From: Ruminococcus flavefaciens AE3010
GTDB taxonomy: Bacteria; Bacillota; Clostridia; Oscillospirales; Ruminococcaceae
Assembly (NCBI RefSeq): GCF_000526795.1
Contig: NZ_JAGT01000001.1
Span: forward strand, 395,001 to 459,000
DNA length: 64,000 nt
Direction of reading: 5' to 3'
Below, in pieces: positions 1 through 11,155 of the stretch (the first letter of the stretch is position 1; each line of letters opens with the position of its first letter). The position numbers were made by a program, and so were the translations under genes. A model generated the notes under the pieces. The model worked only from the letters and a program-made list of their open reading frames with translations, made no database searches and had not been told where the DNA came from.

Positions 1-2765
<2,765 letters not shown>

Positions 2766-2826
2766 TTTACTTCATTCAGAGTGATCGCCTCGCATTACGC
2801 TTTATTCGTTTCAAAACTTCATATTA

Positions 2827-2942
<116 letters not shown>

Positions 2943-2954
2943 ATTATATACATT

Positions 2955-2986
2955 ATCGGAAGCTGAAAAAAGCTTCCGATTTAATG
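2955..2986 (+). terminator. hairpin after 5S rRNA
   Basis: A perfect 10-bp stem ATCGGAAGCT / AGCTTCCGAT with a GAAAAA loop lies between 5S and the tRNA. It is followed by a weak T/A tract, so it may be a partial terminator or a processing site rather than a full stop; the tRNA just downstream has no obvious promoter of its own. Confidence 0.5.
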
Positions 2987-2992
2987 TTATAA

Positions 2993-3066
2993 GGGCCATT
3001 AGCTCAGTTGGTTAGAGCATCCGGCTCATAACCGGACGGTCTGGGGTTCGAGTCCCTAATGGCCCA
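2993..3066 (+). tRNA. tRNA with CAU anticodon (elongator Met or Ile2)
   Basis: A complete cloverleaf is visible. The acceptor stem GGGCCAT pairs with ATGGCCC, the D arm contains AGCTCAGTTGGTTAGAGC, the anticodon loop is CTCATAA (anticodon CAT), and the T arm is built around GGTTCGAGTCC. The CCA end is not encoded. CAU tRNAs may be initiator Met, elongator Met, or Ile2 whose C34 is modified by TilS. The base-paired first acceptor pair (G-C) argues against the initiator, but Met and Ile2 cannot be separated here by eye. Confidence 0.92.
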
Positions 3067-3071
3067 CTGAT

Positions 3072-3102
3072 AAAGCACTTCGCAATAACGAAGTGCTTTT
3101 TT
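3072..3102 (+). terminator. rho-independent terminator after tRNA
   Basis: The inverted repeat AAAGCACTTCG / CGAAGTGCTTT with a CAATAA loop is followed by a run of T. It ends the rRNA-tRNA transcript. Confidence 0.85.
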
Positions 3103-3108
3103 ATGTGT

Positions 3109-3140
3109 AAAAAAAGCCACCTGTTAACACAGGCGGCTTT
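3109..3140 (-). terminator. terminator of the CotH gene
   Basis: Read on the minus strand, a stem AAAGCCGCCTG / CAGGTGGCTTT (one mismatch) is followed by a T run at 3109-3115. It sits 6 nt beyond the CotH stop codon. Confidence 0.8.
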
Positions 3141-3145
3141 AATTA

Positions 3146-4774
3146 TCAGGTATGCCATTGTTCGTTGAGGAAATTTATCCTGCTTGTGAGCCATGAAAGC
3201 AGGAACTGAGCTGCCTCAAGCTGAGTTTTACACTTTTTGGCAGGCTCAGAGAGCTCATTTACAAAGTCTGAATTATTCTTGATATTGTTCCATTTGTCGT
3301 AGTTCTTTATAAACTCGTCCTGATACTTGGATGTATCATCTTCAATAAGCTTGCAGGTGCGTTCAAATACACCCTCATCATAAGCCTTTGTCCATGAAGC
3401 TTTTATCATATCCTGATACCAGTCCTTATAAGCGAGGACAACGAGCCATGGATTAATGGTTTCATATCCGCCGAATTCGCTTCCTCCGTTAACGTCGGGT
3501 ACGATATTCGATGCATAGAAGCCTGTTCCGTCAATGCATCTGTTCTTGTTGCCCATAGACGAATCAAAGTCCCATGGAGCTTCAAAGGTGAGCTTTTTAC
3601 TGCCCTCAGGACCGAAATCTGCGGTCATGTAAAAACTTGACCAGTAAATATCGGCATCGCAGGTAAGCTCGCTTATAATGTATGTATCAACAAGCGACTG
3701 TACGTCTACCACATTTTCCACAGCCTGCTGAGGCGTTATATCCTTGCTTTCCGATATATCCTTGTAATCCTTGTCAAAAACAAAGGCTTTATCGTTGTAT
3801 GCAGCTTCATACATTATCCTGTAGGTCTTATTGACGAAATTTTCTATGAAATCGTGCTGCTCCTGTGAACGGATAGCACTTTTTATAGTTATACCGACTT
3901 TTTCCTTGTGCTCTGTTCGTGTCACTGCAAGCGGGTGCATATAGTGCTCGTCGTCGAAATTGCCGTTATAAACTTTCAGCCTTGCATTGTCTGCAAAATC
4001 AAGAGGGAACATTTTCAGGTCATCTTCATTGCTGAAATATCCGTCATATTCAAGGAAATATCCGATATCTGTGCCTGTGTAATCCTTTTCGGGCTCAGTT
4101 ATGTCAACTCTTTGAGATGAGACCTGCTGCATATCGGAAAGAAGATACATTCCCCAGTATTCACCGTTTACTTCGACCTTAACGAAATCCGTGTCAGCTG
4201 CATAATAGCCGTCCGCACCGAGTATCTCTCGTGAAGCATAAAGTGCAGCCTTGTCTCTCAGCATTGATGCGTCCTTGTATTCAGCGAGAAGTACCCAGTT
4301 TTTCTGCTCGGCTCCGTCGTTGAGCCCAAGCATACTTTGCTTTTCACTGAATTTTATTCTCAGCGGTTTTTTATCATATACTGTCGTCCAGTTTCCGCGG
4401 ACCTTTACCTGCGCTTCGGCTCCGTCAAGCATAGTACTTCCGTCGCTGCCCTTGAGAGTTATGGTGCAGTCCTCATAATAAGGCTCAGGCGGTATTTTAT
4501 ATCCCGGCGTCCATGAAGCAATAGCTTCCGATACATGACCTGCAACAGGCTTTGTTATAAAGTCAAGGACATTTTTGTCCGTATTTTTTGTTTGAATGGA
4601 AAGAACCGGCAGGACTGTCTGTTCTTCCGAGGCTGTAATTTCAGGTGTGATTAGTTCAGCATTTTTTGCTTCGGAATTTTGTTCACTGCTGTTATTGCTG
4701 GTATTATTAGCTGAACAGCCAACAAGCATTAATGCTGCAACAGATACTGATAGTATTCTGTGAAAGATCTTCAT
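3146..4774 (-). CDS. CotH kinase family lipoprotein
   Basis: The 542-aa protein begins with a lipoprotein signal peptide ending in the lipobox L-V-G-C (Cys20), so it should be anchored outside the membrane. A low-complexity N/S/E linker follows. The rest fits the CotH protein-kinase-like family, named after the spore-coat kinase CotH: a VRGN block, KPLRIKF, NWVLLAEYKD..LRDKAAL, EVNGEYWGMYLLSD, and a C-terminal E-A-P-W-D-F-D-S-S-M-G motif that carries the expected metal-binding Asp pair. CotH-domain proteins are common in ruminococci, where some belong to cell-surface or cellulosomal proteins; no dockerin is seen here. The start is supported by AAGGAG a few bases upstream. The substrate is unknown. 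Confidence 0.85.
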   Translation of the reverse strand: MKIFHRILSVSVAALMLVGCSANNTSNNSSEQNSEAKNAELITPEITASEEQTVLPVLSIQTKNTDKNVLDFITKPVAGHVSEAIASWTPGYKIPPEPYYEDCTITLKGSDGSTMLDGAEAQVKVRGNWTTVYDKKPLRIKFSEKQSMLGLNDGAEQKNWVLLAEYKDASMLRDKAALYASREILGADGYYAADTDFVKVEVNGEYWGMYLLSDMQQVSSQRVDITEPEKDYTGTDIGYFLEYDGYFSNEDDLKMFPLDFADNARLKVYNGNFDDEHYMHPLAVTRTEHKEKVGITIKSAIRSQEQHDFIENFVNKTYRIMYEAAYNDKAFVFDKDYKDISESKDITPQQAVENVVDVQSLVDTYIISELTCDADIYWSSFYMTADFGPEGSKKLTFEAPWDFDSSMGNKNRCIDGTGFYASNIVPDVNGGSEFGGYETINPWLVVLAYKDWYQDMIKASWTKAYDEGVFERTCKLIEDDTSKYQDEFIKNYDKWNNIKNNSDFVNELSEPAKKCKTQLEAAQFLLSWLTSRINFLNEQWHT

Positions 4775-4812
4775 GATAAAAGCTCCTTAAATAGAAAAAT
4801 ATACATAAATAT

Positions 4813-4841
4813 ATATTATCACATATTGTCCTAAATATCAA
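4813..4841 (-). promoter_or_regulatory. promoter for the CotH gene
   Basis: On the minus strand TTGATA (4836-4841) and TAATAT (4813-4818) are separated by 17 bp, about 40 bp upstream of the ATG. Confidence 0.5.
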
Positions 4842-4872
4842 GTGTTTTATGCATCATTATTGTGTTTGCGCA

Positions 4873-4901
4873 TTGACTTGGGACGTGTATGATGATATAA
4901 T
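4873..4901 (+). promoter_or_regulatory. promoter for the MutS-like gene
   Basis: TTGACT (4873-4878), a 17-bp spacer, then TATAAT (4896-4901). This places the transcript start near 4908. It supports translation starting at ATG 4939 rather than at an upstream ATG, which would lie before the promoter. Confidence 0.75.
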
Positions 4902-4938
4902 AAAAATAAAATCAGTTAATGTTCTGAAAGGAGCTGCC

Positions 4939-6675
4939 ATGAAAAAGAACGGATTCAGTATACTATTTCCAGGCCATGTTGATGCAGAGTACAAACAGCT
5001 TTCACAGGAGTGCTGCCACGATCTTGGACTTGACACTCTGTGCAGCTGTATTTCCAATGATGTTAAAGAGCAGAATCTTATCATGAATGTCATATCCAAT
5101 ATAACTGCCGATCCAAATGTTGCCGAGTACAGACGACAGGTTTTCATGGATATACTGCGCTGCCCAAAGCTCAGAACACGTATGACGGAGCTTTTTGACA
5201 AGCTTGATTTCATAAGGAATTTCAGCGCATCACGTATTGAGTCTGATGAAAAGCTGGGGTTCTGGCATCTTATGCACAGGCTCGATGAACTCAACGATTA
5301 CATCAAGTGCGTTGAGGATATGAAGACCTGTCTTGAAGATGAAAAGCTTGAATCCGAGGGACTCAAAAGCTTTCTGGGCTACATAGATGAGCTGTATAAC
5401 GAAGCCTGCTTTGCCGAGATGAAAAAGGACATTGCCGAGCTTAAAGTCAAGGCTGCGGATATACAGAGCGTCACAGTGGGCATCAATGTTAACGACCGCT
5501 TTGAGGCTGTCAGCATGGGACTTATCTCAGTTAATTCCAGACAGTTCAGAAAATCAAATATCGTAAGCAATTTTGCCGACGCCATAGCTTCAAAGGGTAA
5601 GATAAACAGTGAAGCGGCATGGGACGGCGATATGCATTATCATCAGGTAGATAAGCTCCATGAGCATAAGATATCGAATTTCATAAATAATACAGGCGGT
5701 TATCTTGCACTGAGGAGCACTCCTTTTGTAGATGCAAAGATAAGAGCTACGGTTACCCAGACTCCCGACGGCGACGGTACATCAGGTGCTACCTTTTATC
5801 TTGACAAGGTGCTGAATAAAATGCTTGACTCCATGGTCAAGAAGCTCCGAGATACTCTGACGAAATATGCTGATATTGCTATAGTAAATATATCCCAGCT
5901 TGTTCCCGAGTTCATATACTATATCAGATTTGCGGACTTTATAGAGCAGTACACCGAAAAGGGCTTCAGATTCTGTGAGGCAGAAGCTGTTTCCGAGGGA
6001 ACTGTATCCATGGACGCCAAGTCAATGTATAATATGAAGCTTGCTGTCAACTGCGAGAAAATGGACGATATAGTCTGCAATGACCTTGTATTTGATGACA
6101 AGCATACTATTTATATACTTACAGGCGCCAACAGAGGCGGTAAGACTACTATCACACAGGCTGTGGGAATAATGTTTGTTCTTGCACAGGGCGGTATATG
6201 CGTACCTGCTGATTCATTCCGCTATAAGCCTGTGGACTGTATTTACACTCATTTTCCAGCTGACGAGGACAAGACCATGGATCTTGGCAGACTGGGCGAA
6301 GAATGTGTAAGATTCAGGGACATATACTCAGCTTGTACCAAGGACAGCCTGCTGCTTCTCAACGAGACATTTTCCACAACTTCATTTGAGGAGGGCTTCT
6401 TTATTGCCCGTGATTCTGTAAAGGCAATAGCTCAGAAGCATACCCGTACTATTTACAATACTCATATGCACAAGCTTGCGGCGGAGGCTGATGAGATAAA
6501 TCAGACAGCAGGAGCGGCAAAGGTGTCCTCGCTCATTGTAAAAAGCGAAAACGGACAGCGCTCATTTAAGGTTGAGGTCGGCTTGCCCGAGGGAATGTCA
6601 TACGCCAGAGACATAGCCGAGAAATACGGTGTTACATTTGAACTGCTTACAGATACAGAAAAAACCACCCGATAA
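4939..6675 (+). CDS. MutS-family ATPase (MutS-like protein)
   Basis: The 578-aa protein has the C-terminal ATPase of DNA mismatch-repair MutS proteins. The Walker A is TGANRGGKTT (about residues 395-404) and is followed by the DLGRLGEE and FSTTSFEEG signature regions and a late T-H-M-H. It lacks the N-terminal mismatch-binding domains of MutS1 and the Smr domain of MutS2, so it is one of the short MutS paralogues of Clostridia; repair activity is not assured. The Walker B-type segment reads LLLLNET (N475), where MutS proteins normally have Asp-Glu. The chosen start has AAAGGAG 8 bases upstream. The gene ends inside a bidirectional terminator shared with the convergent GGDEF gene. Confidence 0.85.
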   Translation: MKKNGFSILFPGHVDAEYKQLSQECCHDLGLDTLCSCISNDVKEQNLIMNVISNITADPNVAEYRRQVFMDILRCPKLRTRMTELFDKLDFIRNFSASRIESDEKLGFWHLMHRLDELNDYIKCVEDMKTCLEDEKLESEGLKSFLGYIDELYNEACFAEMKKDIAELKVKAADIQSVTVGINVNDRFEAVSMGLISVNSRQFRKSNIVSNFADAIASKGKINSEAAWDGDMHYHQVDKLHEHKISNFINNTGGYLALRSTPFVDAKIRATVTQTPDGDGTSGATFYLDKVLNKMLDSMVKKLRDTLTKYADIAIVNISQLVPEFIYYIRFADFIEQYTEKGFRFCEAEAVSEGTVSMDAKSMYNMKLAVNCEKMDDIVCNDLVFDDKHTIYILTGANRGGKTTITQAVGIMFVLAQGGICVPADSFRYKPVDCIYTHFPADEDKTMDLGRLGEECVRFRDIYSACTKDSLLLLNETFSTTSFEEGFFIARDSVKAIAQKHTRTIYNTHMHKLAAEADEINQTAGAAKVSSLIVKSENGQRSFKVEVGLPEGMSYARDIAEKYGVTFELLTDTEKTTR

Positions 6676-6690
6676 CGGGTGGTTTTATTT
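6661..6690. terminator. bidirectional terminator
   Basis: The stem AAAACCACCC / GGGTGGTTTT with a GATAAC loop contains the stop codon of the MutS-like gene and abuts the stop codon of the convergent gene. T runs exist on both strands. Confidence 0.85.
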
Positions 6691-8574
6691 TCTTCTGGTA
6701 TGCTTGGCATTTTTCTGCTTATACATTCTTGCATCGCTAATCTTCAGGAAGTCCTCAAGTCTGCCCGTAGAGTCTGTCTCAACAAGGTAAGCACCGAAGC
6801 TGAGTTCTACAGAGTAAGGTTTTTTGGAGTATCCGTTGTAGCTTCTGCACAGGTCATTGAGCCTTTCAGTAAATCGTGCAAGCTTTTTCGCAGAGTAGTC
6901 GGGAGAGAATATATAGAATTCATCACCGCCTGCTCTTCCTGCGATCTCGCCCGAGTCACAGCAGCGTGTAATGATCTCGGCAGCGCCCTTTATAGCGCGG
7001 TCACCCTCGTAGTGTCCGTAATCGTCGTTGATGCGTTTAAGACCGTCCATATCAATGACCATAGTGCAAACAGTCTTTTTGCCATCAAGAGAGAGAATAG
7101 CCTCTCTTGACTTGTCATCGAAGCCGCGGCGGTTGAGCATGCCTGTGAGAACGTCCCTAATACTCAGGTTCTGCAGTGAGCCGATAAGTTTTTTGATCCT
7201 GTCGTTCTTCATAAGAGTTTCAAGTGTCGTTGCGATATTCAGCAGCCATATATTATAAAACTCATTGAATATGTCCTTGCCTGACATTTCTATGGCAGCA
7301 TATCCGAACATTCTCTCGGCACAGTGTACGCTCATTATATATATTGAATGAGGCTTTTCCGACCTTGATTCGGGAACCATTGACGAGAAGTCAAATGTAA
7401 GGGGAGAGCGGTCATATTCATTATTTTTATCTATCCAGATAGCAGGTGAGAACTTGCCTGACGGGCTGGTGTAATCGCTCTCACTCGATAATCTTCCGCT
7501 GGAGTCAATGTGCAGCATAAGGAAAAATGCTTTGTAATCACCGAAATTAGTGGATTCGGATCCGTAGACAGATGCCAGTCCCTCCAGATCATCGACTTTG
7601 TTAAGCATTAGGATAGATGATTCGGCATCATAAAGGTTATATGTCAAAGAACGATTGATCGCGTATATCTTATTGATATTTTCTGATTCATGCATGTAAT
7701 CAAGAGTATGACAGCCGCATGAATGTGTGAATATAAGAGCCGGGGAAATATGCAGATCAGTGGTGATACCTTTTCCGTCACTCAGGTCCTTTAAGACCTG
7801 TATACACTTACGCGCAATATCCTTACGTTCTCTTGTAGCAGAGGATATGTGCGGCAGATACTCCTGTCCCTCGATAGAACCGTCATAGCCTGATACCGCA
7901 ATATCATCGGGAACTCTTATACCGCGCTTTTTAAAAGCCGTTACAAGTGAGATTGCCATGTAGTCATTTGAACATACGATTGCATCGGGGCGCTCGGGAC
8001 GGGAAAGGAAATAATCAGCAGCTTCTTCGCCCTTATGGAACCAGAAATCGCCCTCAAATACACCTGCACCGTCCTCAGGAAATCCTCTTGAAGTCATGAT
8101 GCGGCGGAATTCTTTAAGTCGCAGCTGAGCGTCAGGGTGAGTCAGGTAGCCTGCCATAAAGCCAATCCTTTTATAATGATGATAGTCAAGCATATGCTCA
8201 ATAAGCATGCATATACCGCCAGAGTCATCGAAATCTATATTATAGAAGCCGTCAACATGACTGCTCATGGAGATAACAGGGCACTTTGCTCCGCGAAGCT
8301 TATGAATGACTTTTTCGGCGATACCGTCGATATTATATCCCTCGCCGTCAAAAATGATGCCGTCGAACTGATCGAGGTCGATAAATTCGATGAGATCGAA
8401 TTCATAGTCTCCGTACTGAGCGTTTTTGCCGCCGATCTTACCGAGTGAATTTATATATACAAGATTTACATTGAGCTCTTCAGCAGCCTCATTGAAAGCA
8501 GTAGGCATATTCTGTCTGTATATGCTTGAATAAGAGCAGCCGAAAATCGCAATGGTTTTCAGTTTTGCAGCCAT
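6685..8574 (-). CDS. LacI-type sensor / GGDEF diguanylate cyclase
   Basis: The 629-aa protein joins three parts. Residues about 5-280 match the type-1 periplasmic-binding fold of LacI/GalR regulators (for example FDGIIFDGEGYN, GGICMLIEHML, RIGFMAGY, PDAIVCSNDYMAISL, DIAVSGYDG), but no HTH, signal peptide or membrane segment is seen, so it should be cytosolic. A middle region of unknown fold follows. Residues about 470-625 are a GGDEF domain with RDVLTGMLNRRGF and an intact R-A-G-G-D-E-F active site (549-553), so c-di-GMP synthesis is predicted. It probably senses a sugar-like ligand. GAGGTG lies upstream of the ATG. Confidence 0.87.
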   Translation of the reverse strand: MAAKLKTIAIFGCSYSSIYRQNMPTAFNEAAEELNVNLVYINSLGKIGGKNAQYGDYEFDLIEFIDLDQFDGIIFDGEGYNIDGIAEKVIHKLRGAKCPVISMSSHVDGFYNIDFDDSGGICMLIEHMLDYHHYKRIGFMAGYLTHPDAQLRLKEFRRIMTSRGFPEDGAGVFEGDFWFHKGEEAADYFLSRPERPDAIVCSNDYMAISLVTAFKKRGIRVPDDIAVSGYDGSIEGQEYLPHISSATRERKDIARKCIQVLKDLSDGKGITTDLHISPALIFTHSCGCHTLDYMHESENINKIYAINRSLTYNLYDAESSILMLNKVDDLEGLASVYGSESTNFGDYKAFFLMLHIDSSGRLSSESDYTSPSGKFSPAIWIDKNNEYDRSPLTFDFSSMVPESRSEKPHSIYIMSVHCAERMFGYAAIEMSGKDIFNEFYNIWLLNIATTLETLMKNDRIKKLIGSLQNLSIRDVLTGMLNRRGFDDKSREAILSLDGKKTVCTMVIDMDGLKRINDDYGHYEGDRAIKGAAEIITRCCDSGEIAGRAGGDEFYIFSPDYSAKKLARFTERLNDLCRSYNGYSKKPYSVELSFGAYLVETDSTGRLEDFLKISDARMYKQKNAKHTRRK

Positions 8575-8647
8575 TAAAAGTTCACCTCGGTCGGATTGTC
8601 ACCATGAAGATCATATATTAAGAATATATATATGTTTTTATATTATA

Positions 8648-8676
8648 ATAATATCACATTTTTTCTTTTTAGTCAA
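8648..8676 (-). promoter_or_regulatory. promoter for the GGDEF gene
   Basis: On the minus strand TTGACT (8671-8676) and TATTAT (8648-8653) are 17 bp apart, about 75 bp upstream of the start. The rest of the AT-rich 8575-8919 gap shows no further gene. Confidence 0.6.
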
Positions 8677-8852
8677 TGTATTTTTTGTTACAAAACAACA
8701 TTTAATGAGAAAAAAATGAAGTATTTTTATTTTTAGTACATAATGTTATTTGTTGAGATATTTATACAGTTCATTTGCTGAGATACAAAACTGACATATT
8801 GATAAGCATATATGATCTTATGTTGATTATTCGGCATATAATACGATTTGTA

Positions 8853-8881
8853 TTGACAAAAAAGGGGTATTATGTTATAAT
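8853..8881 (+). promoter_or_regulatory. consensus promoter for the UPF0104 gene
   Basis: TTGACA (8853-8858), 17 bp, TATAAT (8876-8881): a perfect vegetative consensus. The -10 box lies only about 40 nt from the TTG start, and it overlaps an alternative upstream TTG, which argues against that one. Confidence 0.85.
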
Positions 8882-8919
8882 TTAAGTTGCTAACAAATCT
8901 ATATCGCGCGGGGGTGGAC

Positions 8920-9969
8920 TTGATCAAAAAAATATTGAAATACGCGTTGAATATAGGTCTTATCCTCGTTATTACGCTTTTTACGCTGAACCTTATCTTT
9001 AAGGAGCAGGAGCTGCCCGAGATAATCAGCGATATTAAGATAGCCGATCCGCGATGGATTGCTCTGGGTGCGGCAGCCGCCATACTTTTTGTAGCAGGCG
9101 AGTCGTCGATCATACACTATATGCTGAGAGTCCTTGATCAGAAAACAAGCTTTTTAAGGTGTCTTAAATATTCGTTTATCGGCTTTTTCTTTTGTTATAT
9201 AACGCCGTCGTCAACGGGCGGTCAGCCTATGCAGATGTATCACATGAAAAAGGATAAGATAAAGATAGGTTATTCTACGCTGATAATGCTGCTTATAACC
9301 ATAGCCTACAAATCTGTTCTGGTGCTGCTTGCACTTGGATTTCTTATATTTAATTATAATACTGTCGCTGCGTATGCAGGAGATATGAAGTGGCTCATTG
9401 TTCTGGGATTTGTGCTGAATCTTTCCTTTATCGTACTGCTGCTTCTGGTTTTCATAAAGCCTATATGGGCGAGGGCTCTTGGTATCAAGACAGTTGACCT
9501 GCTTACAAAGCTTCATATAATGAAGCGCAGAAACAAGGAAAAATACACTGAAAAGCTCATAACCATATGCGATACATATGCAATGGGTGCGGACTACATC
9601 AAGAAAAACCTTTGGGTAGTCTTCAATGTTTTCCTTATTACAGTTGTCCAGCGTATGTGCTATTTCTCCATAACGTGGATAATTTACAAGGCGTATGGCA
9701 TGAGCGCAGCAAGCTATATCAATATCGTCACCATTCAGATAATGATAGCCATAGCAGTTGAGATGCTTCCTCTTCCGGGTGCGGCAGGCATCACGGAGGG
9801 CTGCTTCCTGCTGGCTTTTTCCGAGATATTCACAATGGAGAGGGTAAAGCCTGCGCTTCTTATAAGCCGCGGACTGAATTTCTATCTGATCCTTATTATC
9901 GGAGCAATAGTGACTTTTGCAGCAAGCATCATCAACATGAAAAGAGAACGAAAGAAAACAAAACAGTAA
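8920..9969 (+). CDS. UPF0104 / LPG-synthase-like integral membrane protein
   Basis: The 349-aa protein has about eight hydrophobic segments and the motifs of the lysylphosphatidylglycerol synthase transmembrane family: SSTGGQPMQ near residue 100 and LPLPGAAGITEG near 290. In MprF this membrane domain flips aminoacylated lipids, but here the catalytic DUF2156 domain is absent, so a stand-alone flippase or transporter role is the most that can be inferred. The TTG start is preferred because GGGGGTGG lies just upstream; an in-frame TTG at 8887 would be too close to the promoter. A standalone DUF2156 protein occurs at 15385. Confidence 0.8.
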   Translation: MIKKILKYALNIGLILVITLFTLNLIFKEQELPEIISDIKIADPRWIALGAAAAILFVAGESSIIHYMLRVLDQKTSFLRCLKYSFIGFFFCYITPSSTGGQPMQMYHMKKDKIKIGYSTLIMLLITIAYKSVLVLLALGFLIFNYNTVAAYAGDMKWLIVLGFVLNLSFIVLLLLVFIKPIWARALGIKTVDLLTKLHIMKRRNKEKYTEKLITICDTYAMGADYIKKNLWVVFNVFLITVVQRMCYFSITWIIYKAYGMSAASYINIVTIQIMIAIAVEMLPLPGAAGITEGCFLLAFSEIFTMERVKPALLISRGLNFYLILIIGAIVTFAASIINMKRERKKTKQ

Positions 9970-9974
9970 CTTTT

Positions 9975-9998
9975 CTCCGCGGAAACGCGGAGTTTTTT
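9975..9998 (+). terminator. rho-independent terminator
   Basis: CTCCGCG, loop GAAA, CGCGGAG, then six T, directly after the UPF0104 stop codon. Confidence 0.9.
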
Positions 9999-10022
9999 AT
10001 TGCCAAATATTCGTAAAATATC

Positions 10023-10051
10023 TTGCAATTTGTCATATTATGCGTTATAAT
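10023..10051 (+). promoter_or_regulatory. promoter of the ExbB/ExbD-like cassette
   Basis: TTGCAA (10023-10028), 17 bp, TATAAT (10046-10051), then GAGGTGAT ahead of the first ATG. Confidence 0.75.
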
Positions 10052-10069
10052 ATTGTTTGAGGTGATATA

Positions 10070-10591
10070 ATGAATATTATTGCTAAATTGCTTCAAAGTA
10101 TTATTTCATCTGATTTTTATATTCTGGTTTTCTTTTTTATTACTTTATTTGCTGCGTTCAGAGTCAGCAGATATCGCAGTCTTGTGGAAAATGATATATA
10201 TGACTGGGAGGAAAAAAGTAATGAGATGTCCAATAATCCGGAAAAAACAAGTAAGATATTAAACAGTTACAGACGCCTGAACAGATGCTATACGGTTTTT
10301 ATTGCCTTGATCTCGATCTTCCCTTTATTGGGGATGTTTGGTACAGTTACTGCGCTTCTTAGCATCGATATGTCTGATACTGAGGCGATAAGCGCCGCCA
10401 AAAGCAGTTTTTTCAACGCGCTGACATCAACAACATGGGGAATAATATTTTCCGTTGCATTCAAAGTAGCAAATGCTTACTTTTTTGCCGATGTTGAGGA
10501 CCTGATACAGAGACTACTTTCGCTCAAGAAAAAGCTTATCAGTTATGGCATTGATGAATCGCTCAAGAACAAATCAGGGTGGACAGTATGA
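10070..10591 (+). CDS. MotA/TolQ/ExbB-like channel protein
   Basis: The 173-aa protein has three predicted membrane segments (about 14-31, 75-99 and 117-139), the arrangement of TolQ/ExbB. The second holds L-L-G-M-F-G-T-V-T-A-L (86-96), close to the family signature G-L-x-G-T-V-x-G, and the third contains ALTSTTWGI, matching the conserved A-L-x-T-T-x-x-G segment that lines the proton path. It is shorter than E. coli ExbB (244 aa) but holds the core. Its stop overlaps the next ATG (ATGA), so the two are translationally coupled. A proton-driven motor stator in a bacterium without an outer membrane is unusual; what it powers is unknown. Confidence 0.75.
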   Translation: MNIIAKLLQSIISSDFYILVFFFITLFAAFRVSRYRSLVENDIYDWEEKSNEMSNNPEKTSKILNSYRRLNRCYTVFIALISIFPLLGMFGTVTALLSIDMSDTEAISAAKSSFFNALTSTTWGIIFSVAFKVANAYFFADVEDLIQRLLSLKKKLISYGIDESLKNKSGWTV

Positions 10592-11145
10592 AACTACGTG
10601 AAATAATCCTTGATTTCACTTCCTTGCTCGATGTTATCATGATAATTCTTTTCTTTTTTGTTTTGTACAGTACGATCGATACCAAAAATGTATTAAACAA
10701 CGCAAAAGAAGCTGAACAGACCTATAATAACTTGATAGTTGAGCAGCAGGAATTGAACGAAGAAGCCGAGAACGAACTGGAACGCTTAAAATCCGCAGAT
10801 AAAAACGCGGCAACAAATCAGAAGGCGTTGAATGCATTTGAGAAAGGTGACTATTTTGATTTTAGGCTTGATGTTGCCGACAAGAGCGATAACTGGAGCC
10901 TGACTATTTCATTCGGAAAAGAAAAGCTTGGAATGATCAATTCAAGGGAAGATGAAGATATAAAAGGTTCTATCAAAGATATTCTCATGAAGTCGGGATT
11001 TGCTGCTGATGATACATATCTCTGTATTTTGTCCTATGACGGAGAACAGTTCGGAACTGCAAAAGCATTCAGGGAAATTGACGAAGCAATAGATGGTATT
11101 CAGCGTGAATACCCTAATCTATATTTTTCAAATTTAAATAAGTGA
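10588..11145 (+). CDS. ExbD/TolR-like single-span protein
   Basis: The 185-aa protein has one N-terminal membrane helix (about 11-29) containing F-T-S-L-L-D-V-I-M-I-I-L-F-F-F. The Asp (residue 15) sits where ExbD/TolR/MotB carry the proton-accepting Asp. A coiled-coil stretch rich in E, Q and N follows (about 38-75), then an extracellular alpha/beta domain of about 100 residues. The ATG at 10588 has AGGGTGG upstream; a GTG at 10579 in frame lacks a site. Pairing with the ExbB-like gene directly upstream supports a stator complex. Confidence 0.7.
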   Translation: MKLREIILDFTSLLDVIMIILFFFVLYSTIDTKNVLNNAKEAEQTYNNLIVEQQELNEEAENELERLKSADKNAATNQKALNAFEKGDYFDFRLDVADKSDNWSLTISFGKEKLGMINSREDEDIKGSIKDILMKSGFAADDTYLCILSYDGEQFGTAKAFREIDEAIDGIQREYPNLYFSNLNK

Positions 11146-11155
11146 GGTAATTGAA

